Shown here: positions 9,207 through 19,226 of the stretch, piece after piece
Numbering within the stretch: the stretch's first letter is position 1
Layout of the letters: each line of letters opens with the position of its first letter
NCBI RefSeq assembly: GCF_016804325.1
Contig: NZ_CP043627.1
Location: 5,695,001 to 5,759,000, forward strand
Reading direction: 5' to 3'
Source of the DNA: Methylobacterium aquaticum
GTDB taxonomy: Bacteria > Pseudomonadota > Alphaproteobacteria > Rhizobiales > Beijerinckiaceae
DNA length: 64,000 bases
Notes under the pieces: model-generated
Told to the model about the DNA's origin: nothing
Seen by the model: the letters and a program-made list of their open reading frames with translations, nothing else
Databases searched by the model: none
Program-made: the position numbers and the translations under genes

Positions 9207-9234
9207 GAAAGCCCGGCACGGGGCCGGGCTCTCG
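9207..9234 (-). terminator. Rho-independent terminator after carD
   Basis: Inverted repeat AGCCCGGC (9210-9217) and GCCGGGCT (9223-9230). Read on the minus strand the stem ends in CTTTCGC. It lies 28 bases past the carD stop. Confidence 0.6.
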
Positions 9235-9261
9235 ATCGTCTGGTGGACAGGAGTGGGGGCC

Positions 9262-9849
9262 TCAGGCGGCCTCGGCCTCGTCCTGCACGTCCTCGCCGTC
9301 GGCCTCGGCTTCGGCGCCCTTGGCGCGGCGCGGCGACTTGGCGAGGCTCTGCTCGATGAGCTTGAGCGACTCGGTGTCGGTGATGCGGTTCACCGCCGCG
9401 ATCTCGCGCACCACCCGGTCGAGGGCGGCCTCGTAGAGCTGGCGCTCGGAATAGGATTGCTCGGGCTGGGCGTCGGAGCGGAAGAGGTCGCGCACCACCT
9501 CGGTCACGGCGATCAGGTCGCCGGAATTGATCTTCGCCTCGTATTCCTGGGCCCGGCGCGACCACATGGTGCGCTTCACCCGGGCGCGGCCAGTCAGCAC
9601 GTCGAGCGCCTTCTTGACCAGTTCCGGCTCGGCGAGCTTGCGCATGCCGACGGAATTGGCCTTGGCGGTCGGGACCCGCAGGACCATCTTGTCCTTCTCG
9701 AACGCCACCACGAACAGCTCGAGTTTGTAGCCGGCGATCTCCTGCTCCTCGATGGCCGTGATGCGGCCGACGCCGTGAGCCGGATACACGACCGCTTCGC
9801 CGGTCTTGAATCCCTGCCGGGCGGCTGTCGTCTTCTTGGCGGTCGTCAT
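9262..9849 (-). CDS. carD: CarD family transcriptional regulator
   Basis: RNA-polymerase-binding regulator (195 residues) that stabilises open complexes at rRNA and other promoters. The N-terminal RNAP-interacting domain reads GFKTGEAVVYPAHGVGRI with the tudor-like strands to about residue 75. The helical DNA-binding half includes VLTGRARVKRTMWSRRAQEYEAKI and ends with an acidic tail (EAEADGEDVQDEAEAA). It stands as a single gene on the minus strand with its own terminator. Gene-free DNA (9850-10290) separates it from fdxA. Confidence 0.93.
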   Translation of the reverse strand: MTTAKKTTAARQGFKTGEAVVYPAHGVGRITAIEEQEIAGYKLELFVVAFEKDKMVLRVPTAKANSVGMRKLAEPELVKKALDVLTGRARVKRTMWSRRAQEYEAKINSGDLIAVTEVVRDLFRSDAQPEQSYSERQLYEAALDRVVREIAAVNRITDTESLKLIEQSLAKSPRRAKGAEAEADGEDVQDEAEAA

Positions 9850-10290
9850 GCGGGGGTTGCCTCCAGGTCACCGTTCGCGGCAATGTCCGCGACCGGATCA
9901 TTCATCCGGGTCAGGGCACCCGGCGAAAAATACGCGCCTGCCGGACGTCCCGAGGGGCGCCCGCCAGTCCCTGTCAAACCATAGCTAAGGAACGTCCGAA
10001 CGCGCTGCGGACCGGATAGGATCCACCTTGGCTGATCGCATGCCGCCCCGTCCCATCGAAAAATTCCCGCTCGGTGGACGAAGGCCGCACGTCGGACGAA
10101 AAGCGACGGCGACGAAGAAGCTAGCACGAAGAGGCTTGAAAATCAAAAAAATTCAGGCGCCCGGCGCGGCCGCGCAGGCACCTTGCACCCGATTTCACCA
10201 GCTTGGCGGGTAAATCGCAGACCCGTCATGCGGTCGGGACAGGGATAGCAACAGGTCGGCAACCATCCCCGCCGGATCACGCGGCTTCGC
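9850..10290. other. Gene-free stretch upstream of carD
   Basis: About 440 bases without a supported gene. It must hold the carD promoter at its left part and the fdxA transcript end at its right. A notably A-rich patch (about 10120-10155) stands out against the high-GC background. I could not define a promoter or terminator with confidence. Confidence 0.5.
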
Positions 10291-10629
10291 TCAGTCGCCG
10301 GAGCCGGGATTGGCCGAGAAATGCGCCTCGAACTTGCCGGTCTTGCCGTCCCACTCCTTGGCGTCGGCCGGGGCGGCCTTCTTCTGGGTGATGTTGGGCC
10401 AGCTCTTCGCCATGTCGGCGTTCAGCTTCAGCCAGCTCTCCAGGCCCGGCTCGGTGTCGGGCTTGATCGCCTCGGCCGGGCATTCGGGCTCGCACACGCC
10501 GCAATCGATGCACTCGTCCGGCTGGATGACGAGCATGTTCTCGCCCTCGTAGAAGCAGTCGACCGGACACACCTCCACGCAGTCCATGTACTTGCACTTG
10601 ATGCAGTTGTCGGTGACGACGTAGGTCAT
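10291..10629 (-). CDS. fdxA: Seven-iron ferredoxin FdxA
   Basis: Low-potential electron carrier of 112 residues with a [3Fe-4S] and a [4Fe-4S] cluster. The N-terminal cysteine set [21 protein letters not shown] and the second set [12 protein letters not shown] give the 7Fe pattern of the Azotobacter FdI and FdxA type. The C-terminal extension ([16 protein letters not shown]) is typical for proteobacterial FdxA. In many alphaproteobacteria fdxA follows an S4-domain gene and a large helicase gene, exactly as here, so the order is conserved even though the partners have no obvious common function. Confidence 0.96.
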   Translation of the reverse strand: MTYVVTDNCIKCKYMDCVEVCPVDCFYEGENMLVIQPDECIDCGVCEPECPAEAIKPDTEPGLESWLKLNADMAKSWPNITQKKAAPADAKEWDGKTGKFEAHFSANPGSGD

Positions 10630-10803
10630 GGGCCGGTGAAACCTCGAAGACGAAAGAGCGCTCGCGCGGCGCCCGGGCGTGTGGGGCGGGCCTTAGACCC
10701 GGGAGGGCGGGCTTGCAAGCCGCCCATTGCGGGGCGGGGTCGCGTTGCCGTCGAGCGTCGCCTTCGCGTCACGCTTTCGCGTGCCAAGCGCGGTTGCGGA
10801 CGG

Positions 10804-11106
10804 TCAGTCCGCCCCGCCGGGTTCCGGCCCCGCCGGGGGGACGGCGGAGAGATCGTCAAAGAGCAGCCGGGCCTCGGGTGCCGGACCCCGCCGCTCGCCG
10901 AGATCGACCACCCGCACCGCCGCCGTGACGTGCTGGGCCGCGACCGTGACCACGTCGCCCACCGCCAGCGCCTTCGAGGGGGCGTCGGCCCGCTGGCCGT
11001 TCACCCTCACGAAGCCGTCCTCGATCAGGCGCGCGGCCAGCGAGCGCGTCTTGGCGAAGCGCGCGAACCACAGCCACTTGTCGAGGCGCTGCCGGTCCGC
11101 GCGCAT
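10804..11106 (-). CDS. S4 domain RNA-binding protein (HslR/Hsp15-like)
   Basis: RNA-binding protein of 100 residues consisting of one S4 domain: RLDKWLWFARFAKTRSLAARLIEDGFVRVNG, then DVVTVAAQHV. The family includes E. coli Hsp15 (HslR), which rescues stalled 50S subunits. The start lies 3 bases past the stop of the helicase gene, so the two are almost certainly cotranslated, which supports an RNA-metabolism role for both. The last 25 residues are Pro/Glu-rich and variable. Confidence 0.88.
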   Translation of the reverse strand: MRADRQRLDKWLWFARFAKTRSLAARLIEDGFVRVNGQRADAPSKALAVGDVVTVAAQHVTAAVRVVDLGERRGPAPEARLLFDDLSAVPPAGPEPGGAD

Positions 11107-11109
11107 GGC

Positions 11110-14100
11110 TCAGCGCTTGTCGCCGTCTCGCGACTCCATCTGCGCCTTGAGGGCGAGGAGCTTGGCGAAAGGCGAATCCGGATCCGGGGCGCGGTCGCGC
11201 CGGGGCGACCGGGCCTCGTGCATGCCGCCGTTGCGGGGAGCGCCGTCGCGCCGGTCCTGCGGCGGACGACCGCCCTCGCGGCCTCCCGGATGCGGCCCGC
11301 GCGGGGGACGCCCGTCGCGGCGGCCCTCGCCACGGTTCTCGCCGCCGCGGCCCTCGAACCGGTTCTCGGGCCGGCCTTCTCCGGCGGGACGCTCGCCGCG
11401 GTTCTCGCCCGGGCGCCGGTCACCCCAGCGCTGGCCCTCGCGAGGGCCACGATGAGCCGCGCGCTGCTCCGCCGGCGCACCCTCGCCGCCCTCCGGACGC
11501 GGGAAGCCGCCACGGGACCGGCCGTCGCGCTGGCCGCCCTCGCGCTGCTGGCCGTCCTGCGGCCGGCCGCGGCCCTGGTGGCGCGGCGCGTGGTTGCGCT
11601 GGTGGCGGTGCATCCGCCACACCTCGATGACGATCGGCTCCGCCGGCTCGGCTGGCGCCTCGGTGGTCTCGCCAGCGGCTTCGACCTCGGTGCCTTCGGC
11701 GGTCTCGCCCGACTCGGCCTGCGCGGCAGGCGCAGCCTCGGCGGTCTCAGCCTCGCCCGGGGCCGGCTCCTCGGAGACGGGCGCCTCCACGGCAGCGTCC
11801 TCGGAGGCGGCGTCGTAAGCCACACTCTCCTGGATCGGCTCCGCCGGCTCGGCCTGGACCGGCTCCGCGGCAGGCGCCTCGACCTCTTGGGCCTCAACCT
11901 CTTGGGCCTCGACCTCTCGCGCCTCGGTCTGTTGGACCTCGGTCTCATGGGCCTCGGTCGCCTCGGCGGAGGTCTCGTCCTGCGCGGTGGCCTCGGCCGG
12001 CGCGTCGTCGGAGGCCGCTTCCGCCGTCACGGCCTCGGTCGGCGCCTCGTCACCGGTCGCGGCCTCGCCCGCCTCGGCCGACGCCTCGCCGGTCTCCGCC
12101 ACCTTCGGCTGCACCGGCACCGTCGGGGCGGCGGGACGCAGGGCGACGGTGATGGCCGGGCCGGGACGACGGTCGACGACGTAGCCGAGCGATTTCAGGA
12201 TCGAGGAGAAATCCTCGCCCGAGCAGCCGACGAGCGAGGTCATGCCGACGGTCGGCACGAAGCCGTCCTTGTCGGCAGTGCCCGGAGGCGGCTCGCCGGG
12301 GGTGGTGCCGGGCACGTAGGCGATCGCCGGACGGATCAGGTCGGCCAGGCGCTCGAGGATGTCGACGCGCACCGCCCGGCCGCCGCAGACCCGGAAGCCG
12401 GCGGCGCGGTAGAGGCCCTTGGCGATCTCGGGGTCCACCGGCATCGAGGTCCGGCCCGAGCCGGCGAGATGCGCGATCTCGTCGAGGCCGCGCTGGTCGA
12501 GGCCGCCGTTCTGCAGCGCCCAGAGCTGCGCCGCCAGGGTGCGGGGCGCGGGCTTCAGGAGCGCCGGCATGGTGATGTGGTAGGCGCCGAAGCGCACGCC
12601 GTGCTTGCGAAGCGCCGCACGGCCCTCCTGGTCGAGGCTGCGCATCTCGGTGAGGACCTTGGCGCGCTCCAGCACGCCGAGCGCCTCCGCGACCTGGAAG
12701 CCGATGCCGCGGGCGAGCCCCGTGAGGTCGGCGGCGGTCTCGAGCTCGAGGGCGGGGCCGAGCAGGCGAACGATATGCGCCTTGAGCCAGGCATTCAGCC
12801 GGGTCTCGACCTTCTCGCGGGCCGGCCCGCTGAGCTGCTCGTCGGCGAGCAGCCGCAGGCCGGGGGCGTAGAGCTTCTCGCCCGGGACCAGCTTGGCGAC
12901 CGGGTTGCCGGTCCAGCGGATCGTGCCGTCGTTCGAGAGCACGAGCGCCGCGTCGGCCGCGGCGGCGAACCGGTCGGCCCGCGCCTCGATCTCGCTCGCC
13001 AGCGCCTTCTCGGCGGCGCTGCGCAGGGTCTTGGCCTCCTGGCCCTCGGCACCGGGATCCGGCACGAACTGGAATCCGTGCAGGTGGCCGACGTGCTGTC
13101 CCTCGACCGTCACGTCGCCGCCCGCGGTGATCTCAGCTTCCAACATGGTATTCTCTCTCAGGCGCCGCATCAGCACGCTGGTGCGCCGATCGACGAATCG
13201 ACTCGCCAGCCGCTCGTGCAGGGCGTCGGACAGCCTGTCCTCTACCCGACGCGTCTCGCCCTGCCAATGCTCCGGGTCGGCGAGCCAGTCGGGTCTGTTC
13301 GCCACGAAGGTCCATGTGCGCACATGCGCGATGCGCTGCGACAGGGCGTCGATGTCGCCGTCGGTGCGGTCGACCATCGCCACATGCTGCGAGAACCAGT
13401 CGACCGGGATGCGCCCGGCCATGCCGCGCATCAGGAACCGAAAGAGCTGGGCGATCAGGTCGGCATGGGTCTGGATCGCGGATTTGCGATAGTCCGGCAC
13501 GCCGCAGACCTGCCACAGCCGCTCGACCGCGCTCTTCGAGGTGGCGTAGTCGCGGATGTCGTCCTCCTTGGCCAGGAGGTCGAGGGCGGCCTCGTCGTCG
13601 CCGGTCGGCGCGCGGGTGAGCCCGCGCTCGCTCGGATGCTCGCCGAGGCTGCGGCGCAGCGCGTCGACCGAGCGGAAATCGAGGTCGGGATTGCGCCATT
13701 GCAGCATCCGCAGCGGCTCGAAGGTGTGGCCCTCCAGGGCCTCGACCATTTCGGCCTCCATCGGCGGGCAGCGCCCGGTGGTGCCGAAGGTGCCGTCGCG
13801 CAGGTGGCGTCCGGCGCGCCCCGCGATCTGCGCCATCTCGGACGGGGAGAGGTCGCGGAAGCGCGTGCCGTCGTATTTGCGGTTCGACGCGAAGGCGACG
13901 TGGTCGACGTCGAGGTTGAGGCCCATGCCGACCGCGTCGGTCGCCACCAGGTAATCGACCTCGCCGGACTGGTAGAGCTCGACTTGGGCGTTGCGGGTGC
14001 GGGGCGAGAGGGCGCCGAGCACCACCGCGGCGCCGCCGCGCTGGCGCCGCAGCAACTCGGCGATGGCGTAGACCTCCTCGGCCGAGAAGGCCACGATGGC

Positions 14101-14621
14101 GCTGCGCTGGGGCAGGCGCGAGAGCTTGCGGCTGCCGGCGAAGCTCAGCTGCGACAGCCGCGGCCGCGTCGTGACGTGGATGCCCGGGATCAGCGACTTG
14201 ACCAGCGGCTCCATCGTGGCCGAGCCGATCAGCAGCGTCTCCTCGCGGCCGCGCTGGTGCAGCAGCCGGTCGGTGAAGGTGTGGCCGCGGTCGCGGTCGG
14301 CCCGAGCTGGATCTCGTCGATGCCGACGAAGTCGACGGTGTTGTCCCGCGGCATCGCCTCGGCGGTGCAGATCCAGTAGCTCGGCCGGTTCGGCTTGATC
14401 TTCTCCTCGCCGGTGACGAGGGCGACCCGTTCGGGGCCGATCCGCTCGACGACGCGGTGATAGACCTCACGCGCCAGCAGCCGCAGCGGCAGGCCGATCA
14501 TGCCCGTCGGGTGGCCGAGCATCCGCTCGATGGCGAGGTGGGTCTTGCCGGTATTGGTGGGACCGAGCACCGCCGTGGCGCCGCGCAAGCGGGCCTGCGG
14601 TGAGAGGGAGCGGCGCGTCAT
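11110..14621 (-). CDS. SUV3-like ATP-dependent helicase with long low-complexity tail, frameshifted
   Basis: DExH-type helicase related to mitochondrial SUV3, acting on RNA or structured nucleic acid. Walker A is GPTNTGKT at residues 20-27 and the Walker B variant DEIQ is at 102-105. Helicase domain 2 has DYLVATDAVGMGLNLDVDHV and QIAGRAGRHLRDG. The frame breaks at the C run 14301-14303: one extra C restores DEIQLGADRDRGHTFTDRLL, giving about 1170 residues. After the enzyme core comes an Ala/Glu-rich region, with 15-bp DNA repeats at 11876-11950, and then an Arg/Gly-rich tail typical of RNA-binding proteins. It is coupled to the downstream S4 gene. I treat the frameshift as a likely assembly error. 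Confidence 0.88.
11876..11950 (-). repeat. Five 15-bp tandem units in the helicase gene
   Basis: Units begin GCCTCGACCTCTTGG, GCCTCAACCTCTTGG, GCCTCGACCTCTCGC, GCCTCGGTCTGTTGG and ACCTCGGTCTCATGG. On the coding strand they give degenerate Glu/Val/Ala/Gln pentapeptides in the acidic linker. Length variation between strains is likely. Confidence 0.75.
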
Positions 14622-14708
14622 CGGGTCGGACAGACATCCTCGGGGCGATTACCGGCAGCGGCCGCCGCGCCGTCCCGCACTCCGCGCCGGGATCGTCGTG
14701 CGACCCCT

Positions 14709-15041
14709 TCAGCGCACCGGATCGCGGCCGCGGGGCGGCCGTGGCCCGAGCAGCGGCCTCCCGTCATATGGGGCGGGGGCGTACCGATCGCCATACGGGT
14801 CGCCATAAGGAGGCGGCGGCGCCAGGCCGGGCGCGATCACGTCGATGCGGGTGCTCGGCGCCCGGCCCTGCTCGAGGTCGGCGCAGAGGGTGTCCGGCAC
14901 CGCGACCAGCGGTCCGGGCGGGTTGGTGCCGATCGTCGCCGAGGAATAGGCGTCGCCGCCGCAATCGGGTCCGGTCGAGAGCCCTTGCGCCAGGGCCGGG
15001 AGCGGGGCGAGCAGCAGGAGGAGGGGGAGGGCGCGGCGCAT
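14709..15041 (-). CDS. Small exported Pro-rich protein of unknown function
   Basis: I do not recognise the family. The product (110 residues) has a clear signal peptide, MRRALPLLLLLAPLPALAQG, with a probable cut after ALA. The mature part holds two cysteines (DCGG and TLCADL), which could form a disulfide, and a C-terminal half rich in Pro, Tyr, Gly and Arg. It lies between the helicase gene and a DUF3108 gene on the same strand, 4 bases from the latter's stop, so the two exported proteins are probably cotranscribed. Confidence 0.65.
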   Translation of the reverse strand: MRRALPLLLLLAPLPALAQGLSTGPDCGGDAYSSATIGTNPPGPLVAVPDTLCADLEQGRAPSTRIDVIAPGLAPPPPYGDPYGDRYAPAPYDGRPLLGPRPPRGRDPVR

Positions 15042-15045
15042 GGTC

Positions 15046-15948
15046 CTAGCGCCCGTCCGCCGGGGGCGGCTCCGGGCTCTGCGCCGCCGCCTGCACGGTC
15101 GTGTCCGGAACGCCCTGGCCGCCGTTCTGGGACCACCGCGTCGCCTCGATGATGTTCAGGCCGATCTGGGTGCGCACGGCGATGCGCAGGGGCAGCAGCA
15201 CCCGCGCACCCTCGACGGGGGCGAGCCACACCGACATCTCGGTGTTGTCCTCCATGAACTTCACCCCCGGCCGGTCCGGCCGGTGGCCGGCGATCGGCTG
15301 GTAGCGGGCGTTGCAGACCAGCACCGGGCCGGCATAGCCGGGCTTCTGGATGCTGCGGGTCTCGGCATAGGTCAGCACCACGTTGAACCGGCTCGCGCCG
15401 TCGAAGACCGGGATGGTGCGGTTGCAGTTCTGCGGATCGGTGAGGTCGCCGCGCCCTTGGGCGGGCATCATCAGGGCGCTCACCGGATCGATGACGCCGC
15501 GCTTGTGGACCTCGCTCACCGTGACTCGCTCGGGATCGGGGACGAGCGGCGGCGCGATGTCGGAAGCGACCACGTTGCCGCGGGCGAGCGCCATCCGCAC
15601 GGTGATCGAGGCGCTGGCGCTGTGGGAGGCGAGGGCGAAGGCCGCCGGCACCGGCCGGGCCGCCACCGTGCCGCTCGCCCTCCCTGAGCCGTAGCCGCCG
15701 GTGATCGCCCCGACGAGGCCGGTGAGGCGGGCGCTGACATCCATGGTGTAGCGCGGGCCCTGCGTCGCGCCGATGACCTGCGCGGTCCCGATCGGCACGC
15801 CGGCCAGCGTGATGCCGTAATCGACCGTGACCGTGGTCTCGCCGGCCTTCGGCGCGCGGCCCCGCGCGGCCTGGGCCGGCGTCGCCTCGCCGGCCGGAAG
15901 GGCGAGCCCCGCCGTGACGGCGAGCGAGAGGAGGGCCTTGGAACGCAT
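15046..15948 (-). CDS. DUF3108 domain exported protein
   Basis: Predicted periplasmic protein of 300 residues. A signal peptide (MRSKALLSLAVTAGLALPAG, cut near AQA) is followed by a beta-rich DUF3108 domain: YGITLAGVPIGTAQV, then DPVSALMM and CNRTIPVFDGASRFNVVLTY, with VCNARYQPIAGHRP near the end. The family's function is unknown, although the fold resembles lipoprotein-localisation-type barrels. I chose ATG 15948 because it starts directly at the signal peptide; the frame continues upstream through low-complexity sequence. Two or more cysteines suggest periplasmic disulfides. Confidence 0.85.
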   Translation of the reverse strand: MRSKALLSLAVTAGLALPAGEATPAQAARGRAPKAGETTVTVDYGITLAGVPIGTAQVIGATQGPRYTMDVSARLTGLVGAITGGYGSGRASGTVAARPVPAAFALASHSASASITVRMALARGNVVASDIAPPLVPDPERVTVSEVHKRGVIDPVSALMMPAQGRGDLTDPQNCNRTIPVFDGASRFNVVLTYAETRSIQKPGYAGPVLVCNARYQPIAGHRPDRPGVKFMEDNTEMSVWLAPVEGARVLLPLRIAVRTQIGLNIIEATRWSQNGGQGVPDTTVQAAAQSPEPPPADGR

Positions 15949-16094
15949 GGGGGAAACCGATCTCGAACGCCGTCGCCCGCCACCGATGAAGCGGGGGGAA
16001 TCTGGCCCTATCGTGACGCGATCAGGGTTAACGGATCGTCTCGCGGGCGCGCGGGGCGCACGCCGCCGCGAACGGGGCGGCGCAGCCCGAGACC

Positions 16095-16123
16095 TTGACG
16101 AGACCCTGACTCTGCCTCTATAG
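16095..16123 (+). promoter_or_regulatory. Probable sigma-70 promoter of rpmB
   Basis: TTGACG (16095-16100), a 17-base spacer and CTATAG (16118-16123) precede rpmB by about 115 bases. The same arrangement occurs before rpsT. Confidence 0.6.
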
Positions 16124-16236
16124 GCGCGTGCTTTCCAGGGACTTCGCGGGGTCCGGTTCAACCGGGGTGCGCAGCACGCCCGGCTCTCGCGTTGCGCGGT
16201 CCCTCGCCGAACGAAGACCAGTTGAGGATATAGACC

Positions 16237-16527
16237 ATGGCGCGTCGCTGCGAGCTCACCGGTAAGGGGGTGCTCACCGGCCACCTCGTGAGCCACTCGA
16301 ACCACAAGACCAAGCGTCGGTTCCTGCCGAACCTGTGCAACGTCACCCTGCTGTCCGACACGCTCGGCCGCTCGGTGCGCCTGCGCATCTCGGCCAACGC
16401 CCTGCGCTCGGTCGAGCACCGCGGCGGCCTCGACGCGTTCCTGGTCAAGGCCGGCGAGACCGACCTGTCGCAGAACGCCCGCCTGCTGAAGCGCGAGATC
16501 GAGAAGAAGCTCGCCGAGGCGGCCTGA
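16237..16527 (+). CDS. rpmB: 50S ribosomal protein L28
   Basis: Ribosomal protein L28 (96 residues), located near the 50S E-site side. The N-terminus [20 protein letters not shown] and the basic [15 protein letters not shown] are diagnostic. The C-terminal extension with [27 protein letters not shown] is the long form usual in alphaproteobacteria. It stands alone, with its own sigma-70-like promoter upstream and two hairpins downstream, and faces the converging cobT operon. Confidence 0.97.
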   Translation: MARRCELTGKGVLTGHLVSHSNHKTKRRFLPNLCNVTLLSDTLGRSVRLRISANALRSVEHRGGLDAFLVKAGETDLSQNARLLKREIEKKLAEAA

Positions 16528-16535
16528 TTCTTTTC

Positions 16536-16564
16536 ACGAAGGAGGCGCCCGGCGCCTCCTTCGT
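16536..16564 (+). terminator. First hairpin after rpmB
   Basis: Inverted repeat with 14-base arms ACGAAGGAGGCGCC (16536-16549) and GGCGCCTCCTTCGT (16551-16564), starting 9 bases after the rpmB stop. It lacks a long T run and may act with the second hairpin. Confidence 0.6.
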
Positions 16565-16577
16565 CAGGACGATCGCC

Positions 16578-16617
16578 AAAAACCCCCGGATGCGCTGCGG
16601 CGCCCGGGGGTTTTTCG
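16578..16617 (+). terminator. Rho-independent terminator after rpmB
   Basis: Stem AAAAACCCCCGG (16578-16589) and CCGGGGGTTTTT (16604-16615) ending in five T, with a GC-rich loop. The symmetric A and T tracts allow termination in both directions. Confidence 0.85.
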
Positions 16618-16659
16618 TGTTGGACGCATGGTAGTCGATGACATCATTCATCCTACCTG

Positions 16660-16785
16660 CGACCTCATCCTGAGGTGCGAGCGTATGCGAGCCTCGAAGG
16701 AGGGCTCCAGAAGTCTTGGCGATTCCTGGAGCCCTCCTTCGAGGTCAGTCGATTCGCAATCGACTGACACCTCAGGATGAGGTCG
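16660..16785. repeat. Nested extragenic palindrome
   Basis: Three-part inverted repeat between rpmB and cobT. The outer arms CGACCTCATCCTGAGGTG (16660-16677) and CACCTCAGGATGAGGTCG (16768-16785) are perfect complements. The inner arms are at 16691-16709 (core CTCGAAGGAGGGCTCCA) and 16727-16745. A third small hairpin, TCAGTCGATT / AATCGACTGA, lies at 16745-16767. The pattern matches dispersed palindromic units seen in Methylobacterium and Bradyrhizobium genomes, as far as I recall. Confidence 0.8.
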
Positions 16786-16806
16786 TGAGTGGGAGAGGAC
16801 GAAGAC

Positions 16807-18708
16807 CTATCGCCGCCCGCCCGCCGCCATCCGGCGCCTCGGCGCGGGACCGGCATCCTCCTCGAACAGCTCGGCCAGCTTCTCGGTCATCACGCCGCCG
16901 AGTTCCTCGGCATCGATGATGGTCACGGCCCGGCGGTAGTAGCGGGTCACGTCGTGGCCGATGCCGATGGCGAGCAGCTCCACCGGGGAGCGGGTTTCGA
17001 TCTCGTCGATGACGTAGCGCAGGTGGCGCTCCAGGTAGTTGCCCGGATTGACCGAGAGGGTCGAATCGTCGACCGGGGCGCCGTCGGAGATCACCATCAG
17101 GATGCGGCGCTGCTCGGGCCGGCCGAGCAGGCGCTTGTGGGCCCAGTCCAGGGCCTCGCCGTCGATGTTCTCCTTGAGCAGGCCCTCGCGCATCATCAGG
17201 CCGAGATTCTTGCGCGCCCGGCGCCACGGCGCGTCCGCCGACTTGTAGACGATGTGGCGCAGGTCGTTGAGCCGCCCCGGGGTCGGCGGCTTGCCCGATT
17301 GCAGCCAGGCCTCGCGCGACTGGCCGCCCTTCCAGGCCCGCGTCGTGAAGCCCAGGATTTCGACCTTGACGCCGCAGCGCTCCAGCGTGCGGGCCAGGAT
17401 GTCGGCGCAGGTGGCCGCCACGGTGATCGGCCGGCCGCGCATCGAGCCCGAATTGTCGAGCAGCAGGGTGACGACCGTATCGCGGAAGTTGGTGTCCTTC
17501 TCGTGCTTGAACGAGAGCGGTTGGAACGGGTCGATCACGACGCGCATCAGGCGGGCCGGATCGAGCTGGCCTTCCTCGAGGTCGAATTCCCAAGCGCGGT
17601 TCTGCTGCGCCAGGAGACGCCGCTGGAGACGGTTGGCGAGGCGCCCGACCACGCCCTGGAGATGGGCGAGCTGCTTGTCGAGGTAGGAGCGCAGGCGCGC
17701 CAGCTCGTCGGCGTCGCACAGGTCCTCGGCGTGGACGACCTCGTCGTATTTCTGGGAAAACACCTTGTAGTCCGGGCCGCGCGGCTCGTTGGCCCGCGGG
17801 CCCGGCGGGCGCCACGATTCGGAGGCCTCTTCGGAGTCGGCGTCCTCGGCATCCTCCGGCAACTCGCCGGACGGCGCGTCGGCGGCCTCGGTGGCACCTT
17901 CCTCGATCTCGTCGGAGGCCTCGTCCGAGACCTCCATCTCGGCCCGGTCGCCCTGGCTCTGCTGCTCGGCCTCGCCCTCGCCGGCCTGCTGCTCGTCGGA
18001 TTCGGCCTCGTTCTCGTCGTCGTTCTCCTCGTCGTCGGGATCGAGGGGGGCCTCGTCCGCCATGTCGAGGGAGGAGAGCAGGTCGCGCACCGAGCGGGCG
18101 AAGGCGCGCTGGTCCTCGAGGTTGCCCATCAGCCCGTCGAGGTTGCGCCCGGCGCGATCCTCGATGAACTCGCGCCACAGCCCGACGATGCGCTGCGCGG
18201 CCGGGGGCGGGGCCTGGCCGGTCAGGCGCTCGCGCACCATCAGGGCGACCGCATCCTCCATCGGCGCGTCGGCCCGGTCGGTGATCTCCTCGTACTTGCC
18301 GCCCCGATGGTAGCGGTCCTCCAGCATCGCCGTGAGGTTGCCGGCCACGCCCGCCATGCGGCGCGAGCCGATCGCCTCGACCCGGGCCTGCTCGACCGCG
18401 TCGAAGACCGCGCGGGCGGCGGCGTTCTCGGGGGCGAGGCGGCGGTGGACGGCGTTGTCGTGGCAGGCGAGGCGAAGCGCCATCGAATCGGCGTGGCCGC
18501 GCAGGATCGCGACGTCGCCGGGGGAGAGCTTGCGCGGCGGCTCGGGCAGCCGGGCCTTGTCGCCGGTCAGCGCCGGCCGGTCGGTCGCGAAGGTGACCTC
18601 GATCTCGGCCTTGCGGGCGATGGCCCGCAGCGTCCCGGCCACCGAGCGCTTCAGCGGCTCGGCGACGGACTCGCGCTTCTCGCCGGGCTTGCGGTTGGAG
18701 ATGGACAT
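16807..18708 (-). CDS. cobT: Cobaltochelatase subunit CobT
   Basis: Large partner of the CobS AAA+ ring in the aerobic CobNST cobaltochelatase, which inserts Co2+ into hydrogenobyrinic acid a,c-diamide using ATP. The N-terminal third carries the CobT domain ([17 protein letters not shown] and [26 protein letters not shown]). The centre (about residues 225-305) is extremely acidic. The C-terminal VWA domain has the MIDAS motif [10 protein letters not shown] followed by [32 protein letters not shown]. Length (633) is normal. A DUF29 gene sits between it and cobS, with 8 bases to cobT, so all three are probably one transcript. Confidence 0.96.
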   Translation of the reverse strand: MSISNRKPGEKRESVAEPLKRSVAGTLRAIARKAEIEVTFATDRPALTGDKARLPEPPRKLSPGDVAILRGHADSMALRLACHDNAVHRRLAPENAAARAVFDAVEQARVEAIGSRRMAGVAGNLTAMLEDRYHRGGKYEEITDRADAPMEDAVALMVRERLTGQAPPPAAQRIVGLWREFIEDRAGRNLDGLMGNLEDQRAFARSVRDLLSSLDMADEAPLDPDDEENDDENEAESDEQQAGEGEAEQQSQGDRAEMEVSDEASDEIEEGATEAADAPSGELPEDAEDADSEEASESWRPPGPRANEPRGPDYKVFSQKYDEVVHAEDLCDADELARLRSYLDKQLAHLQGVVGRLANRLQRRLLAQQNRAWEFDLEEGQLDPARLMRVVIDPFQPLSFKHEKDTNFRDTVVTLLLDNSGSMRGRPITVAATCADILARTLERCGVKVEILGFTTRAWKGGQSREAWLQSGKPPTPGRLNDLRHIVYKSADAPWRRARKNLGLMMREGLLKENIDGEALDWAHKRLLGRPEQRRILMVISDGAPVDDSTLSVNPGNYLERHLRYVIDEIETRSPVELLAIGIGHDVTRYYRRAVTIIDAEELGGVMTEKLAELFEEDAGPAPRRRMAAGGRR

Positions 18709-18715
18709 GGCGCGG

Positions 18716-19210
18716 CTACTTCTTCAGCGAGTCGAAGTCGAAGGGACGGTCCAGGAGATCGTCCCAGGTGTAGGGGCAGGCCTTCGGGAAGTCGTCGGGT
18801 TCGAGATGGGTCTCATCCGCGGCCCATAGTCGGGCTTCCTCATAGGCATCGGCGAGCGTCGCTTCCCGGTGCGGCTTGAGGCCGGGATTGTCGCGCAGCA
18901 ACCGACGATAGCGCCGCCGCTGCTCGGCGATCGAGAAAATCCAGCTTGCCGTCCGGTGCTCGGGCTGCTGGTCCCACTTCAGCATGTGCATCACGAGGAC
19001 GCGCAAGGTGCTGTGGAGCCGGGAGAGCTGGCTCTTGCCCAAATCCTCCAGCTCCTCGGCTACGTGCTCCGCGTCGACCTCGTCGAAGCGGCGCGCCCGA
19101 ATCAGCGCCACCTGCTCCTGCACCCAGGAGAAATAGTCCCGCTCGTAGGACGCCCGGCCCTCGACCGCGTCGGTGCCGTCGCGCCGGTGATCGAGGGTCG
19201 GGTCATCCAT
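18716..19210 (-). CDS. DUF29 family protein
   Basis: Protein of 164 residues, helical, with the DUF29 signature: [38 protein letters not shown] at the start, [22 protein letters not shown] in the middle, and a C-terminal part ending [14 protein letters not shown]. The function of the family is unknown; members are frequent in cyanobacteria and Hyphomicrobiales, often near toxin-antitoxin or mobile genes. Here it is inserted between cobS and cobT with short gaps (16 and 7 bases), which suggests a late insertion into the cobaltochelatase operon. A role in cobalt chelation is possible, but nothing in the protein shows it. Confidence 0.88.
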   Translation of the reverse strand: MDDPTLDHRRDGTDAVEGRASYERDYFSWVQEQVALIRARRFDEVDAEHVAEELEDLGKSQLSRLHSTLRVLVMHMLKWDQQPEHRTASWIFSIAEQRRRYRRLLRDNPGLKPHREATLADAYEEARLWAADETHLEPDDFPKACPYTWDDLLDRPFDFDSLKK

Positions 19211-19226
19211 CGGGGTTGCTCCCGGT

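Noticed and set aside
10321..14379. Plus-strand open frame of 1352 codons opposite the helicase gene
   Set aside because: It is antisense to a clear helicase, lacks any family motif and is Leu/Arg/Gly/Ala-rich. High-GC DNA rarely has stop codons on the opposite strand.
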